Assembly: GCA_020199775.1 (NCBI GenBank)
Contig: JAIVJZ010000041.1
Location: 124,001-188,000 of the forward strand
Reading direction: 5' to 3'
Length of the DNA stretch: 64,000 bases
From: Acidobacteriota bacterium
GTDB lineage: Bacteria; Acidobacteriota; Blastocatellia; Pyrinomonadales; Pyrinomonadaceae
The notes below the pieces were generated by a model. The model had not been told where the DNA came from. It searched no databases and was given only the letters and a program-made list of their open reading frames with translations. This document shows positions 1 through 9,606 of this stretch, piece by piece; position 1 is the first letter of the stretch, and each line of letters begins with the position of its first letter. A program made the position numbers and the translations under genes.

Positions 1-393
1 TGCGCTCTCAATACGCTTGCGTGGTTCTTTAGAGGAACGGTGGTCAAGCAAACTAGGCAGCCTTAGAGAGTGGCACCTCGAAGCAATTTCAGTCTCAGTA
101 AATGACCTTGCCCGTCGATCATGGGCAAAATCATTTCGTATTCTCCGAATTAGATTAAGGTCGTGATACACCTCATGGCTTATTAAGCCGAGCACATAGG
201 CAAATTTGATCTTTGAGCTAAAAGTAGAAAGGGGTTGCATCTGCTGAAAAAGCTCGTTCGTCTCCTTTATATCGCGCATAAATCGGCGTAGGAGTATTTC
301 AAGCTCATGATCTAAAAATGCGGCGCAGAGCACGGCGGAGGCCCTATCGCTTTCATTATCGAGTTCAAGGTAAACGTGGTCGGATTCACTCAT
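1..393 (-). CDS. MltR-family (mannitol repressor-like) protein, partial at window edge
   Basis: An open frame reads from an ATG at 393 to the window edge without a stop, 131 codons. The stretch from about residue 57 to 92 (SSKIKFAYVLGLIS, then HDLNLIRRIRNDFAHD) fits the MltR family, whose core has an F-x-x-K-x-x-x-x-x-x-LGLI segment followed by IRxIRNxFAH. In E. coli MltR represses the mannitol operon, but most homologues occur away from mannitol genes and are of unknown function. Nothing here points to mannitol use. The 3' end lies outside the window, so length and completeness are unknown. The frame is less GC-rich than the pyrimidine genes that follow. Confidence 0.7.
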   Translation of the reverse strand, partial: MSESDHVYLELDNESDRASAVLCAAFLDHELEILLRRFMRDIKETNELFQQMQPLSTFSSKIKFAYVLGLISHEVYHDLNLIRRIRNDFAHDRRARSFTETEIASRCHSLRLPSLLDHRSSKEPRKRIESA

Positions 394-499
394 AGGCTTA
401 CTATTAACTCAGCGGGCTAACGCATATTATACCGACTCATTCGCCCTAACTCCGCAATAGGGCGTGGGAGGCCGGGTGAGGCTTCCATAAAGCTCGCGG

Positions 500-1816
500 C
501 TAGGGACGACTGGCAGCAGCGACGGCCGTTTCGTCGCGACGGTAGACGAGGCGGCCGGAGACGATGGTGGCGACGGGCGCGCCGCGCATCGTCCGGTTGT
601 CGAAGGGCGTGTTGCGGCTTTTGGATTTCGAGGCGGAGGCTTTGAATGTCCAGACGTGTTCGGGGTCGAGGATGGTCACGTCGGCGTGTGCGCCGGGGCG
701 GAGCGTGCCGCGATTCGCGAGTGAGAAAATCTTCGCGGGGTTGACCGAGCAGAGTTCGACGAGTCGTTCGAGGCCAACGACGCCACGGTGGACGAGTCGT
801 TCGAAGGCGAGGCCGACGGCCGTCTCAAGGCCGGTGATGCCGAAGGGGGCTTGATCGTATTCGAGGGCTTTTTCGTCGGCGTGGTGCGGGGCGTGGTCGG
901 TGGCGATGGCGTCAATCGTGCCGTCGGCGAGGGCTTCGATGATCGCTTCGAGGTGTTCGCGGCTGCGCAGAGGGGGGCACATTTTCGTGTTCGTGTCGTA
1001 GTCGCGGACGGCTTCGTCTTCGAGCGTGAAGTGGTGCGGCGTGACCTCGCATGTCACGTTCAGGCCGCGCTCCTTGGCGCGACGGACGGCCGCGAGCGCG
1101 CCGCGCGTGGAGACGTGCGCGAGGTGGACGCGCGCGCCCGTCAACTCGGCGAGCGCGATGTCGCGCAGGGCGTCCATCTCTTCGGCGAGCGCGGGGTGGC
1201 CGCGCAGGCCGAGGCGCAGAGACCAGTTCCCTTCGTGCATCACGCCGCCCGCCGTCAGGCTGCGATCCTCGCAGTGGTCGACGACGGGAAGGTCGAAGCC
1301 GCGCGCGTACTCCAACGCGCGGCGCATCACGCCCGCCGAAGGCACGGGGCGGCCGTCGTCAGAGACGGCGACGACGCCAGCGCGCCGCATCTCGCCCATC
1401 TCCGCGAGTTCCACGCCCTCGGAATTTTTGGTGATCGCGCCGACGGGAAAGACGTTCGCGGCGCGGGCGCGCTCCGCCTGCTCGATGATGAAACGCGTCA
1501 CGGCCGGGTTGTCGTTGACGGGGTCGGTGTTGGGCATCGCGCACACGCTCGTCCAACCGCCCGCGACGGCCGCCTGCGCGCCCGTCTCAATCGTCTCCTT
1601 GTATTCCTGCCCCGGCTCGCGCAGGTGCGTGTGCATGTCTATGAAGCCGGGCGCGACGACGAGACCCGTCGCGTCGAACACCTCTGCGCCTTCGGGCACG
1701 CCGTCATTGTGCGCGACGAGTGCGGCGACGCGTCCGTCCTCGATCAGTAAATTCTTACCGCCGTTCAACCCTTGCGTGGGGTCTATGAGGTAGCCGTTCG
1801 CGATGAGCAGTTTCAT
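500..1816 (-). CDS. pyrC: Dihydroorotase, class I
   Basis: Catalyses reversible cyclisation of N-carbamoyl-aspartate to dihydroorotate, the third step of de novo pyrimidine synthesis, in the cytoplasm. The 438-residue length matches the bacterial class I enzymes. The binuclear zinc ligands are all visible: HTH at 62-64, Asp at 153-154 (VSDDG), His 181 (DHCED), His 234 (HLAHVS) and Asp 307 (ATDHAPHH). The start at 1816 gives the usual [13 protein letters not shown] opening. It lies 65 bases downstream of pyrB on the same strand, so the two are very probably co-transcribed. The C-terminus has a short Ala/Thr-rich tail. No strong terminator follows it. Confidence 0.96.
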   Translation of the reverse strand: MKLLIANGYLIDPTQGLNGGKNLLIEDGRVAALVAHNDGVPEGAEVFDATGLVVAPGFIDMHTHLREPGQEYKETIETGAQAAVAGGWTSVCAMPNTDPVNDNPAVTRFIIEQAERARAANVFPVGAITKNSEGVELAEMGEMRRAGVVAVSDDGRPVPSAGVMRRALEYARGFDLPVVDHCEDRSLTAGGVMHEGNWSLRLGLRGHPALAEEMDALRDIALAELTGARVHLAHVSTRGALAAVRRAKERGLNVTCEVTPHHFTLEDEAVRDYDTNTKMCPPLRSREHLEAIIEALADGTIDAIATDHAPHHADEKALEYDQAPFGITGLETAVGLAFERLVHRGVVGLERLVELCSVNPAKIFSLANRGTLRPGAHADVTILDPEHVWTFKASASKSKSRNTPFDNRTMRGAPVATIVSGRLVYRRDETAVAAASRP

Positions 1817-1881
1817 GGGAGGCTGTCGGTAGTCGGTTGCCCGTGGGCAGTTGCCGCTTGCCGTCGGTCAGTTATTCGTGG

Positions 1882-3009
1882 TCAGTTGGAATCCGCTGTT
1901 TTGACCCGCCGCTTTTGTTCCGCTCCGGCCTGTCCTCCTGCGGCGACGGGTTCGAGTTGTTCGGCCGCACTATTCGACGAAGTGACGGCCGGCGTCGCCC
2001 CGGCGCGCGGGTCGGCTGTTGTGTTCGCGGTCTCGGGTTTGGTCTGCGAGAGCATGTTCTGGTTGAGCACCGAGCCGCCCGCGAGCAGGTAGAGCACGGC
2101 CATGCGGACGGCGAGGCCGTTGGAAACTTGATCGAGTATCAGCGAGCGCGAGCCGTCGGCCACGTCGGAGGCGATTTCGATGCCGCGATTCATCGGGCCG
2201 GGGTGCATGACGATGGCATCGGGCTGCGCGCCGCTCAGGCGTTTCAGGTTGAGGCCGTAATGCACCGCGTACTCGCGCAGGGAGGGAAAGAAGGCCGCAT
2301 CCTGCCGCTCGCGCTGAATACGCAAGACCATCACCACGTCCGCGCCTTCAATCGCCTCTTCGATGCGACTCGCCACGCGCAAGTTCCCCCCGGCGACGAG
2401 TTCTTCAAACTCCGCGGGGACGAGCGTGCCCGGCCCGGCGAGACTGACCTGCGCGCCGAGTTTTGTCAGGAGGTGCATATTCGAGCGCGCCACGCGCGAA
2501 TGGAGTATGTCGCCGATGATGGCGACGCGTAAGTTTTCGACGCGCCCCTTGTGCTGGCGGATCGTCATGGCATCGAGGAGGGCTTGCGTCGGGTGTTCGT
2601 GCGCGCCGTCGCCCGCGTTGATGACGGCGGCGCGGCAGATGCGCGCGAGCGCGTGCGGCGCGCCCGCCGAAGGATGCCGGATGACGATGAAGTCGGGCGA
2701 CATCGCTTCGAGGTTGCGCGCCGTGTCGAGCAGAGTCTCGCCTTTGGTCACGCTCGAAGTTGACGCGCTGATGTTGATGGTGTCGGCCGAGAGCCGCTTG
2801 CCCGCGAGTTCAAAGGAGGTGCGCGTGCGCGTCGAAGCCTCGAAGAAGAGGTTGATGACGGTGCGCCCGCGCAAGGTCGGCACTTTCTTGATCTCGCGTT
2901 GCGAGATAGCGCGAAAAGTCTCCGCCGTGTCGAGGACGTGCACGATCTCCGCGGACGTGAGTTCGCTGATTCCGAGCAGGTGTTTGCTGGCTAGACCCAT
3001 GTAGTTCAC
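1882..3009 (-). CDS. pyrB: Aspartate carbamoyltransferase catalytic chain
   Basis: Condenses carbamoyl phosphate with aspartate to give carbamoyl-aspartate, the second pyrimidine step. The carbamoyl-phosphate loop STRTRTS is at 59-65, the mobile 80s-loop region SVTKGE is near 86-91, and HPTQ is at 139-142. At 375 residues it is about 60 longer than usual. The extra length is a C-terminal Ala/Thr/Gly-rich tail after about residue 315 with no recognisable domain. No regulatory chain (pyrI) is present, as expected for this subclass, which often pairs with a dihydroorotase-like protein. Residues about 149-191 are the source, or a homologue of the source, of the foreign segment found in the neighbouring pyrR. 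Cotranscription with pyrR and pyrC is likely. Confidence 0.96.
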   Translation of the reverse strand: MNYMGLASKHLLGISELTSAEIVHVLDTAETFRAISQREIKKVPTLRGRTVINLFFEASTRTRTSFELAGKRLSADTINISASTSSVTKGETLLDTARNLEAMSPDFIVIRHPSAGAPHALARICRAAVINAGDGAHEHPTQALLDAMTIRQHKGRVENLRVAIIGDILHSRVARSNMHLLTKLGAQVSLAGPGTLVPAEFEELVAGGNLRVASRIEEAIEGADVVMVLRIQRERQDAAFFPSLREYAVHYGLNLKRLSGAQPDAIVMHPGPMNRGIEIASDVADGSRSLILDQVSNGLAVRMAVLYLLAGGSVLNQNMLSQTKPETANTTADPRAGATPAVTSSNSAAEQLEPVAAGGQAGAEQKRRVKTADSN

Positions 3010-3068
3010 GCGCCCCTCAAATGTAAGACTCCCGCGCCATTAACTTTTATGCGCCCGCGTTACATACG

Positions 3069-3093
3069 AAAAAGGCGGCCAACTGAGGCCGCC
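3069..3093 (-). terminator. Rho-independent terminator between pyrR and pyrB
   Basis: On the minus strand a 7-bp stem GGCGGCC/GGCCGCC with a 6-base loop is followed directly by five T residues. It begins 5 bases past the pyrR stop and ends 60 bases before the pyrB start. It could end a pyrR transcript or act as an attenuator for pyrBC. In Bacillus, PyrR controls such intergenic terminators through RNA binding. I could not find a clear PyrR-binding loop upstream. Confidence 0.75.
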
Positions 3094-3097
3094 GTCC

Positions 3098-4554
<1,457 letters not shown>

Positions 4555-4669
4555 GTCGTTTCCTTTCGGGTGAGGGTCGGGGCGTTGGCGAGGCTCGCCC
4601 CTTCCGGTGGGTTTCACTCTTCATCAAGAGAGTTAAAACGTGATGAGAAATAGCCGTGGCGAGCAGCCT

Positions 4670-4816
4670 TCACTCGCTGTGCTGCACGGGGTTGATCCCC
4701 TTAGTGGTGGACTGTGTCTCGGAGCCGTTTAGCCCCGTCCTGGGCGCGAAGTTTCCGCCGATGCCGAGCCCCGAACCGACGGCCAGTATGATTGATAACA
4801 CCATCGAGATTGTCAT
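4670..4816 (-). CDS. Small 48-residue peptide with N-terminal hydrophobic segment
   Basis: A short frame begins ATG ACA ATC TCG with a strong AAAGGAG site 8 bases upstream. It encodes MTISMVLSIILAVGSGLGIG, then a polar tail (NFAPRTGLNGSETQ and on) ending in HSE. Residues 4-20 could be a single membrane helix or an uncleaved signal, and the tail would then lie outside. I do not recognise a family. The good ribosome binding site and the co-directional gene downstream argue that it is real. It could be a secreted peptide, a toxin-like small membrane protein or a leader. Confidence 0.55.
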   Translation of the reverse strand: MTISMVLSIILAVGSGLGIGGNFAPRTGLNGSETQSTTKGINPVQHSE

Positions 4817-5138
4817 TTTTCTTTCTCCTTTCAGCTAACGCACGGGCTTTCCCCGCGCGTCTTTTGTACTCACCTGTATAAGCGACGAAAGCGAAGGAAA
4901 CTGCTCACCATGCGGGAAGAATTTTTTCGGCGTCCCGGAGCGTCAGGCGTGGGTCGCGCCTCCGGCCTGAAAAGCCGGAAGAAACGGGCGGCGATTTACG
5001 ACGCTCTTTCATTTCTCGATAAAGGGCGGCGCAGGCAAATTCACTTCGCAAAAATGCGGTCGCTTCGCCCGCGCGATCATCGCCGGGTCTGTTTTCATCG
5101 GGCAACGCGCGGAGCGGGACACTGCTGAAACTGCGACG
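4817..5138. other. Intergenic stretch without recognisable gene
   Basis: Between the small peptide gene and the fold-back element before pyrD. An open minus-strand frame (4905-5192) exists, but it has no start signal or family likeness and runs through the fold-back repeat, so I do not call it. The stretch must hold the promoters of both neighbours, but I see no convincing -35/-10 pair. Confidence 0.5.
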
Positions 5139-5199
5139 GTGACAAGTGACAGGTGACAAGATAAACTCCGTCTCGCTCTTGTCACCTGTCACACGTCAC
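5139..5199. repeat. Fold-back tandem-word element, GTGACAAGTGACAGG type
   Basis: Left arm 5139-5160 is three copies of a GTGACA(A/G)-like word. The right arm 5178-5199 is its reverse complement with two mismatches. It ends 13 bases before the pyrD start. Confidence 0.85.
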
Positions 5200-5212
5200 C
5201 GATCACTCTCCG

Positions 5213-6334
5213 ATGCTCTATCGCTCGCTCGTGCGTCCCGCCCTGTTTCGTCTTGCGCCTGAGACGGCGCACGAGTTCGCTATGCACGCGCTCGTCGCCG
5301 CCTTGAAGCCGGAAGCGGCGAGGCGTCTGGCCGCGCGTCGTTTGCGGCGCGCGCCGTTCGGCGCGCTTGAACGCTTCGGGTTGAGTTTCGACAATCCGGT
5401 GGGGCTGGCGGCGGGCTTCGATAAGAACGGAAGGGCGGTGCGCGAATTGGCCGCACTCGGGTTCGGCTTTCTGGAAGTGGGGACGGTGACGCGGCTCGCG
5501 CAGCCGGGCAATCCACAGCCGCGCCTGTTTCGACTGCCGCTGGATCGCGCGCTCATCAACCGTCAGGGCTTCAACAACGAAGGCGCGGCCGCGCTCGCCT
5601 CGCGGCTTGAGAGCCGTGGACGCCCCGATTGCGTGCTCGGCATCAACATCGGCAAGAGCCGCGTCGTCGAACTGGCAGAGGCCGCCGCCGATTACCTCGC
5701 CAGTTTCGAGATCGTGCGCCCGCACGCGGACTACATCACGATCAACGTCAGTTCGCCGAACACGCCCAACCTGCGCGAACTGCAACGCGCCGACGCGCTC
5801 GACGAATTGCTCTCCGCGCTGCAAACGCGCAACCGCGAATTGTCGCGCGCCGCCGGGGGAGACGCGGCAGCGGCGCGGCCTGTGCCGCTGCTGGTGAAAG
5901 TCGCGCCCGATCTGGAAGAGGGCGACCTCGAAATGATTGTCGATGTCGCGCGGCGCAACGGGATCGACGGCATCATCGCGACCAACACGACGATTGCGCG
6001 GGAGAAGTTATCGAACACACCGGCGAGCGTCGTCTCCGGCATGGGCGGGGGGGGGTTGAGCGGCGCGCCGCTCAGGGCGCGTTCGACGGAGGTGATTCGC
6101 GCGTTGTATCGTCTCTCGCGCGGCACGATCAAGCTCATCGGCGTCGGCGGCATCTTCGACGCGGCGGACGCGTGGGAGAAGATTTGCGCCGGGGCGAGCC
6201 TCGTGCAACTCTACACGGGTTTCATCTACGAAGGCGTCACCGCCGCGCGCGACATCAACGAAGGACTGGCGGAGATTCTCCGGCGCGAAGGCTTTCGCAC
6301 ACTCGACGAGGCCGTCGGCTGCCGCGCGGAATAG
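5213..6334 (+). CDS. pyrD: Dihydroorotate dehydrogenase (quinone), class 2
   Basis: Oxidises dihydroorotate to orotate with membrane quinone as acceptor, using FMN. At 373 residues with an N-terminal helical extension (about 1-50) it fits the membrane-associated class 2. NPVGLAAGFDKNG at 61-73 is the FMN/substrate entry motif, INRQGFNNEG lies near 115-124, and the class 2 catalytic serine sits in NVSSPNTPNLR near 178-188. The TIM-barrel phosphate-binding loop GVGGI is near the C-terminus. It is divergent from pyrB/pyrC but pairs with pyrF 142 bases downstream, the gap between them being filled by a fold-back element. The ATG is preceded by the 5139-5199 element and has no obvious ribosome binding site. 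Confidence 0.96.
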   Translation: MLYRSLVRPALFRLAPETAHEFAMHALVAALKPEAARRLAARRLRRAPFGALERFGLSFDNPVGLAAGFDKNGRAVRELAALGFGFLEVGTVTRLAQPGNPQPRLFRLPLDRALINRQGFNNEGAAALASRLESRGRPDCVLGINIGKSRVVELAEAAADYLASFEIVRPHADYITINVSSPNTPNLRELQRADALDELLSALQTRNRELSRAAGGDAAAARPVPLLVKVAPDLEEGDLEMIVDVARRNGIDGIIATNTTIAREKLSNTPASVVSGMGGGGLSGAPLRARSTEVIRALYRLSRGTIKLIGVGGIFDAADAWEKICAGASLVQLYTGFIYEGVTAARDINEGLAEILRREGFRTLDEAVGCRAE

Positions 6335-6340
6335 CTCTTA

Positions 6341-6467
6341 GCCGTCAGCTATCAGCTATCAGCTATCAGCTATCAGCTTTAAGCGTTACCCGTTTCGCGG
6401 TCTACCGATGACCAAACGCCGTTAATTCTGTCTTTAAGCTGACGGCTGATAGCTGATAGCTGACGGC
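6341..6467. repeat. Fold-back tandem-word element, CAGCTAT type
   Basis: Left arm 6341-6382 has four tandem copies of ATCAGCT after a GCCGTCAGCT unit. The right arm 6434-6467 is the reverse complement with fewer copies. The spacer is about 50 bases. It fills the pyrD-pyrF gap from 6 bases after the stop to 9 bases before the start. The same word occurs at 18522-18600 and 51421-51572. Confidence 0.9.
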
Positions 6468-6476
6468 TCTACCACT

Positions 6477-7193
6477 ATGAACAACAAACTGATCATCGCG
6501 CTCGACGTGGAGACTGCGGACGAAGCGCGCCGTTTATTCTCGCTGCTCGGCGTGGAGGCGGGCATGTTCAAGATCGGCTCGCAACTGTTCACCGCCGCCG
6601 GGCCTCAGTTCGTGCGCGAGATCGTGGCGCAGGGCGGGCGCGTCTTCCTCGACCTCAAATTCCACGACATCCCGAACACGGTCGCCTCCGCGTGTCGCGA
6701 AGCGGTCAGGCTCGGCGTCTCGCTCTTCAACGTCCACGCGAGCGGCGGCGGCGAGATGATGCGGCGCGCGGCGGCGGCGGCCGGCGAGACGGCCGAACGC
6801 GAAGGCTTGCCGCGACCCGCGCTCGTCGGCGTCACCGTGCTCACGAGCGCGGACGCGAGCGTGCTCGCGGAGGTCGGCGTCGCGCGCGCGCTGGGGGAGC
6901 AGGTGCAGAGTTTGGCGAAGCTGGCCGCGTCGAGCGGACTCGACGGCGTGGTCGCCTCGCCGCACGAGATTGCGCTCGTGCGTGCGGTCGTCGCGCGCGA
7001 AAATTTCCTGCTCGTCACGCCCGGCGTGAGGCCGTCCGCGTCAACGCACGACGATCAAAAACGCGTGATGACGCCCGCCGAAGCGGTGCGCGCCGGGGCG
7101 GATTACATCGTCGTCGGGCGCGCGATCCTGAACGCGACCGATCCCCTACGCGCGGCGCGTGAGATCGTGGCGGAGATGGAGCGCGCTCGATAG
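6477..7193 (+). CDS. pyrF: Orotidine 5'-phosphate decarboxylase
   Basis: Last step to UMP: decarboxylation of orotidine monophosphate. The 238-residue protein has Asp 10 in LIIALD, Lys 32 in FKIG, and the catalytic DxKxxD charge network as DLKFHD at 59-64. The phosphate-binding loop GVRP is near 182-186, and the GADYIVVGRAI segment is near the C-terminus, as in the short bacterial type. It follows pyrD on the same strand. With pyrB, pyrC and pyrD it gives most of the pathway; carAB and pyrE are not in this window. Confidence 0.96.
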   Translation: MNNKLIIALDVETADEARRLFSLLGVEAGMFKIGSQLFTAAGPQFVREIVAQGGRVFLDLKFHDIPNTVASACREAVRLGVSLFNVHASGGGEMMRRAAAAAGETAEREGLPRPALVGVTVLTSADASVLAEVGVARALGEQVQSLAKLAASSGLDGVVASPHEIALVRAVVARENFLLVTPGVRPSASTHDDQKRVMTPAEAVRAGADYIVVGRAILNATDPLRAAREIVAEMERAR

Positions 7194-7429
7194 TGGCCTA
7201 TAGTTTGGGCTGCCGAATCTTACTGCGCTCCAAGGCAACCGCGCCTGTCAATCTCGCGTGCGGCGGGTCGCCGACAGGTGCGCGGGCGCGGTCGAGTGTT
7301 GTAAGCTAGTGGACATTAATTCTCCCGTCGAAGATTTAGGAACGGCATGCGTGCCTGCGGCGTGTAATGCTCACGTCTCGCTGTGCGCCGCGCGTGACCC
7401 GAGAGAGAAGTTCGAGCGAACCTGTGGAA

Positions 7430-9028
7430 ATGAGGAAGTTACTTTTGCATCGAAGAGACAGACTGCTTCAAGCGGCGTTCACTTTCCTGTTCGCATCTCT
7501 GGTATTCTCCGCGCCCGCCTTCGCGCAGCAAACTTCGAGCGCGGCCGCCGCTGTCACGGCGGGTGAATTTTCCCCCGCGCCCTATCTGGCGGGCGAGAAA
7601 CTGACCTACAACGTCTCCTTCTCCAACTTCACCTCCGCCGGTCACGTCGAATTGTTCAATGCCGGACGCGGCCGTTTCTTCGACCGCGAAGGCTTTGAGT
7701 TGCGCGCCCGCGTCCAGACCGTCGGCGTCGTGCGCGCCGCGCTCTATGCCATCGATAACGAGTACACGTCTTACGTTGACACGCAAACCGGGCTTCCCTT
7801 TCGCACACGATTCCTGAGACTCGAAGGCGGCGCCGCGTCGGCCGCCTCGATTGGCGCAGGCCAGCCCGCGCCCGCCATTGAAGCCACGCCCACGACTTAC
7901 GATTTTCTCTCCGCCGCCTACCGCCTGCGCGCGCTGCCGCTCGCGACGGGCGCGGCTTATCCCATCAGGGCTGAGGGCGACGGCATACAGTACGAGGCCG
8001 AGTTGCGCGTCGTCGGGCGCGAGGCGGTGAAAACTCCCGCGGGCTCTTTCAACACCATCGTGACGCAACTGCGGGCGCGCAACAATTCAGCAGTGAACGA
8101 CTACCGCCCGCGCATCTATTTCAGCGACGACGCGCGACACGTGCCCGTGCTCTTGACGGCCAGACTCAAGACCGGCGAAATACGCGTCGAACTAGCAAGC
8201 TCGGAGTTGATTAACCTGACGACGACGCTCCCGGCGGGCAACGTCGCCCAAAACGCGCAACCGCCCGACACGACCCCGACCCCGGCGCGCGTGGTTGTGC
8301 CGACGCCCGCCGGAGGCGGCGCGGCTGCGGCCGACAGAGCGGCGACCGATACGCCTTCCGATCTGCCGTTCAAAGTCGGCGAGCAGTTGAACTTTAATTT
8401 CTTCCTCGGCACGTCGCCGCAACCCGTCGGCGTCGCCAACTATCACGTCCGCGCGCGCACCAGATATGCGGGGCGCGACGGCCTCTGGTTCTCGGCCACG
8501 ATGGCGACCACCAACGCCCTCCAACAAGTCTTTCCCGTCACCGATAAGATCGAGACTTACGTTGACGTGAAGACCCTGCTGCCCTTCCGCAGCCAGTTGC
8601 AAATCCGCGAGGGCACACATCGCTTGCAAGGCGTCGTCTCGCTCGATCAGGAACGCGGCTCGGCCACCGTCACCGACGGCAGCACCATCGAGATTCCCGT
8701 CGGCACTTATGATCTCGTCTCGGTCATCTACGCCCTGCGCTCGTTCGACCTGACGCCGCCCAAGCGCAACGCCGTCTCCCTGCTCATCAACAAACGCCCC
8801 CGCACGCTCTTTATCACCTCGCTCAGACGCGAGACGATTGAACTCGGAGGCAAACGCATCCCCACCTACCAACTCGCGCTCGCCACCGACGAGGCGCAGG
8901 GCGACCGTCTCCAACTGCGGCTCTGGGTCGGCGCGGATCGCCGCCGCTTGCCCTTGCGCCTCACGGCCACCACACCCCTCGGCCCCGTCCGCGCAGACCT
9001 CTCCATCATCCCGCTCGACACTCAGTAG
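7430..9028 (+). CDS. Exported protein with two DUF3108 domains
   Basis: The frame opens at 7367, but the ATG at 7430 gives a typical signal peptide: MRKLLLHRRDRLLQ, a hydrophobic run, then AFAQQ with likely cleavage after AFA near residue 31. The mature protein has two similar halves, about 65-245 and 330-530 in the 532-residue product. Each begins with GEKLTYNVSF or GEQLNFNFFL and includes a YVD-x-x-T(G/L)LPFR(T/S) motif, the hallmark of DUF3108. Members are periplasmic or cell-surface proteins with a beta-rich lipocalin-like prediction and no established function. A Pro/Thr/Ala-rich linker joins the halves. The gene stands alone between pyrF and the feo operon. Confidence 0.85.
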   Translation: MRKLLLHRRDRLLQAAFTFLFASLVFSAPAFAQQTSSAAAAVTAGEFSPAPYLAGEKLTYNVSFSNFTSAGHVELFNAGRGRFFDREGFELRARVQTVGVVRAALYAIDNEYTSYVDTQTGLPFRTRFLRLEGGAASAASIGAGQPAPAIEATPTTYDFLSAAYRLRALPLATGAAYPIRAEGDGIQYEAELRVVGREAVKTPAGSFNTIVTQLRARNNSAVNDYRPRIYFSDDARHVPVLLTARLKTGEIRVELASSELINLTTTLPAGNVAQNAQPPDTTPTPARVVVPTPAGGGAAAADRAATDTPSDLPFKVGEQLNFNFFLGTSPQPVGVANYHVRARTRYAGRDGLWFSATMATTNALQQVFPVTDKIETYVDVKTLLPFRSQLQIREGTHRLQGVVSLDQERGSATVTDGSTIEIPVGTYDLVSVIYALRSFDLTPPKRNAVSLLINKRPRTLFITSLRRETIELGGKRIPTYQLALATDEAQGDRLQLRLWVGADRRRLPLRLTATTPLGPVRADLSIIPLDTQ

Positions 9029-9072
9029 AGTTTTTATCCGCATCGCGCCTTTGCCGGTTTCATCACCCTAAA

Positions 9073-9106
9073 TGAAATTGAAAATTGATTTCAACTAGGC
9101 TATACT
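9073..9106 (+). promoter_or_regulatory. Probable sigma-70 promoter with Fur-box-like palindrome upstream of feoA
   Basis: TTGAAA (9078-9083) and TATACT (9101-9106) are separated by 17 bases, a near-ideal housekeeping promoter. The palindrome TGAAAT...ATTTCA at 9073-9093 covers the -35 region; its inner part TGAAAAT-T-GATTTCA resembles the 7-1-7 Fur site. Iron-dependent repression of feoAB would follow, as is usual for feo operons. The local sequence is strikingly AT-rich for this window. Confidence 0.6.
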
Positions 9107-9210
9107 CCCGCTTGGTCGGCGTCATTTGCAACTTATACTGCTGCCTGCTCCCATATTCAGGCCGAAGCAACTGTTAAAACCGGAGCGCGTGAACGCTGAA
9201 GCGATCAAAA

Positions 9211-9528
9211 ATGGGTTCCCCGGACAACAATTTGACTGACATGAACGTGCCGGGCGCACGCGCCGCCGAGGCCGGACGCCGCATGGGAACGACGCTCAAC
9301 ACTCTACCGCACGGCACGGAGGCGCGTGTCGTTTCGGTTGACGGCGAAAGCGCGGTGGCGCGTCGCCTGATGGAGATGGGAGTCGTGCCCGGCGCGCCCG
9401 TGTGCGTTATCAAGGCCGCCCCGCTCGGCGACCCCATCGAGGTGCGCGTGCGCGGCTACCACCTCGCCCTGCGCCGCACCGAAGCACAGACGATTAGAGT
9501 AGTGACAGGTGACGAGGTAAAGCCGTAA
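9211..9528 (+). CDS. feoA: Ferrous iron transport protein A
   Basis: Small SH3-like cytoplasmic protein that supports FeoB-mediated Fe(II) uptake. The FeoA core runs from about residue 29: TLNTLPHGTEARVV, then a RRLMEMGVVPGAPV segment and a DPIEVRVRGYHLALRRTEA ending, all typical. The call at 105 residues includes about 25 extra N-terminal residues. Internal ATGs at 9241 and 9283 are alternatives and none has a strong ribosome binding site. It is the first gene of the operon, followed 78 bases later by feoB. The right end of the coding region touches a fold-back element whose left arm overlaps the stop codon. Confidence 0.9.
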   Translation: MGSPDNNLTDMNVPGARAAEAGRRMGTTLNTLPHGTEARVVSVDGESAVARRLMEMGVVPGAPVCVIKAAPLGDPIEVRVRGYHLALRRTEAQTIRVVTGDEVKP

Positions 9529-9599
9529 ATCGTGAATCGTAAATCGTGAATAGAAAGAACGAGTCTTAAGCTATTCACGATTTACGATTCACGGTTTAC
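9525..9599. repeat. Fold-back tandem-word element, CGTGAATCGTAAAT type
   Basis: Arms 9525-9552 and 9572-9599 are reverse complements with one mismatch in 28 bases. Each is built of alternating CGTAAAT/CGTGAAT 7-mers. The left arm overlaps the feoA stop codon and the right arm ends 7 bases before the feoB start. A sibling lies at 16640-16713. Confidence 0.92.
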
Positions 9600-9606
9600 T
9601 TTTCTT

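Noticed and set aside
4905-5192. Open minus-strand frame of 95 residues before pyrD
   Set aside because: Runs through the fold-back repeat, no ribosome site, no family-like pattern.
6341-6467. CRISPR-like appearance of tandem short repeats
   Set aside because: Units are 7 bases without unique spacers, and the array folds back on itself. No cas genes are present.
7258-7566. Plus-strand frame of 102 residues overlapping the DUF3108 start
   Set aside because: Different frame from a clear signal-peptide protein, with no likeness.
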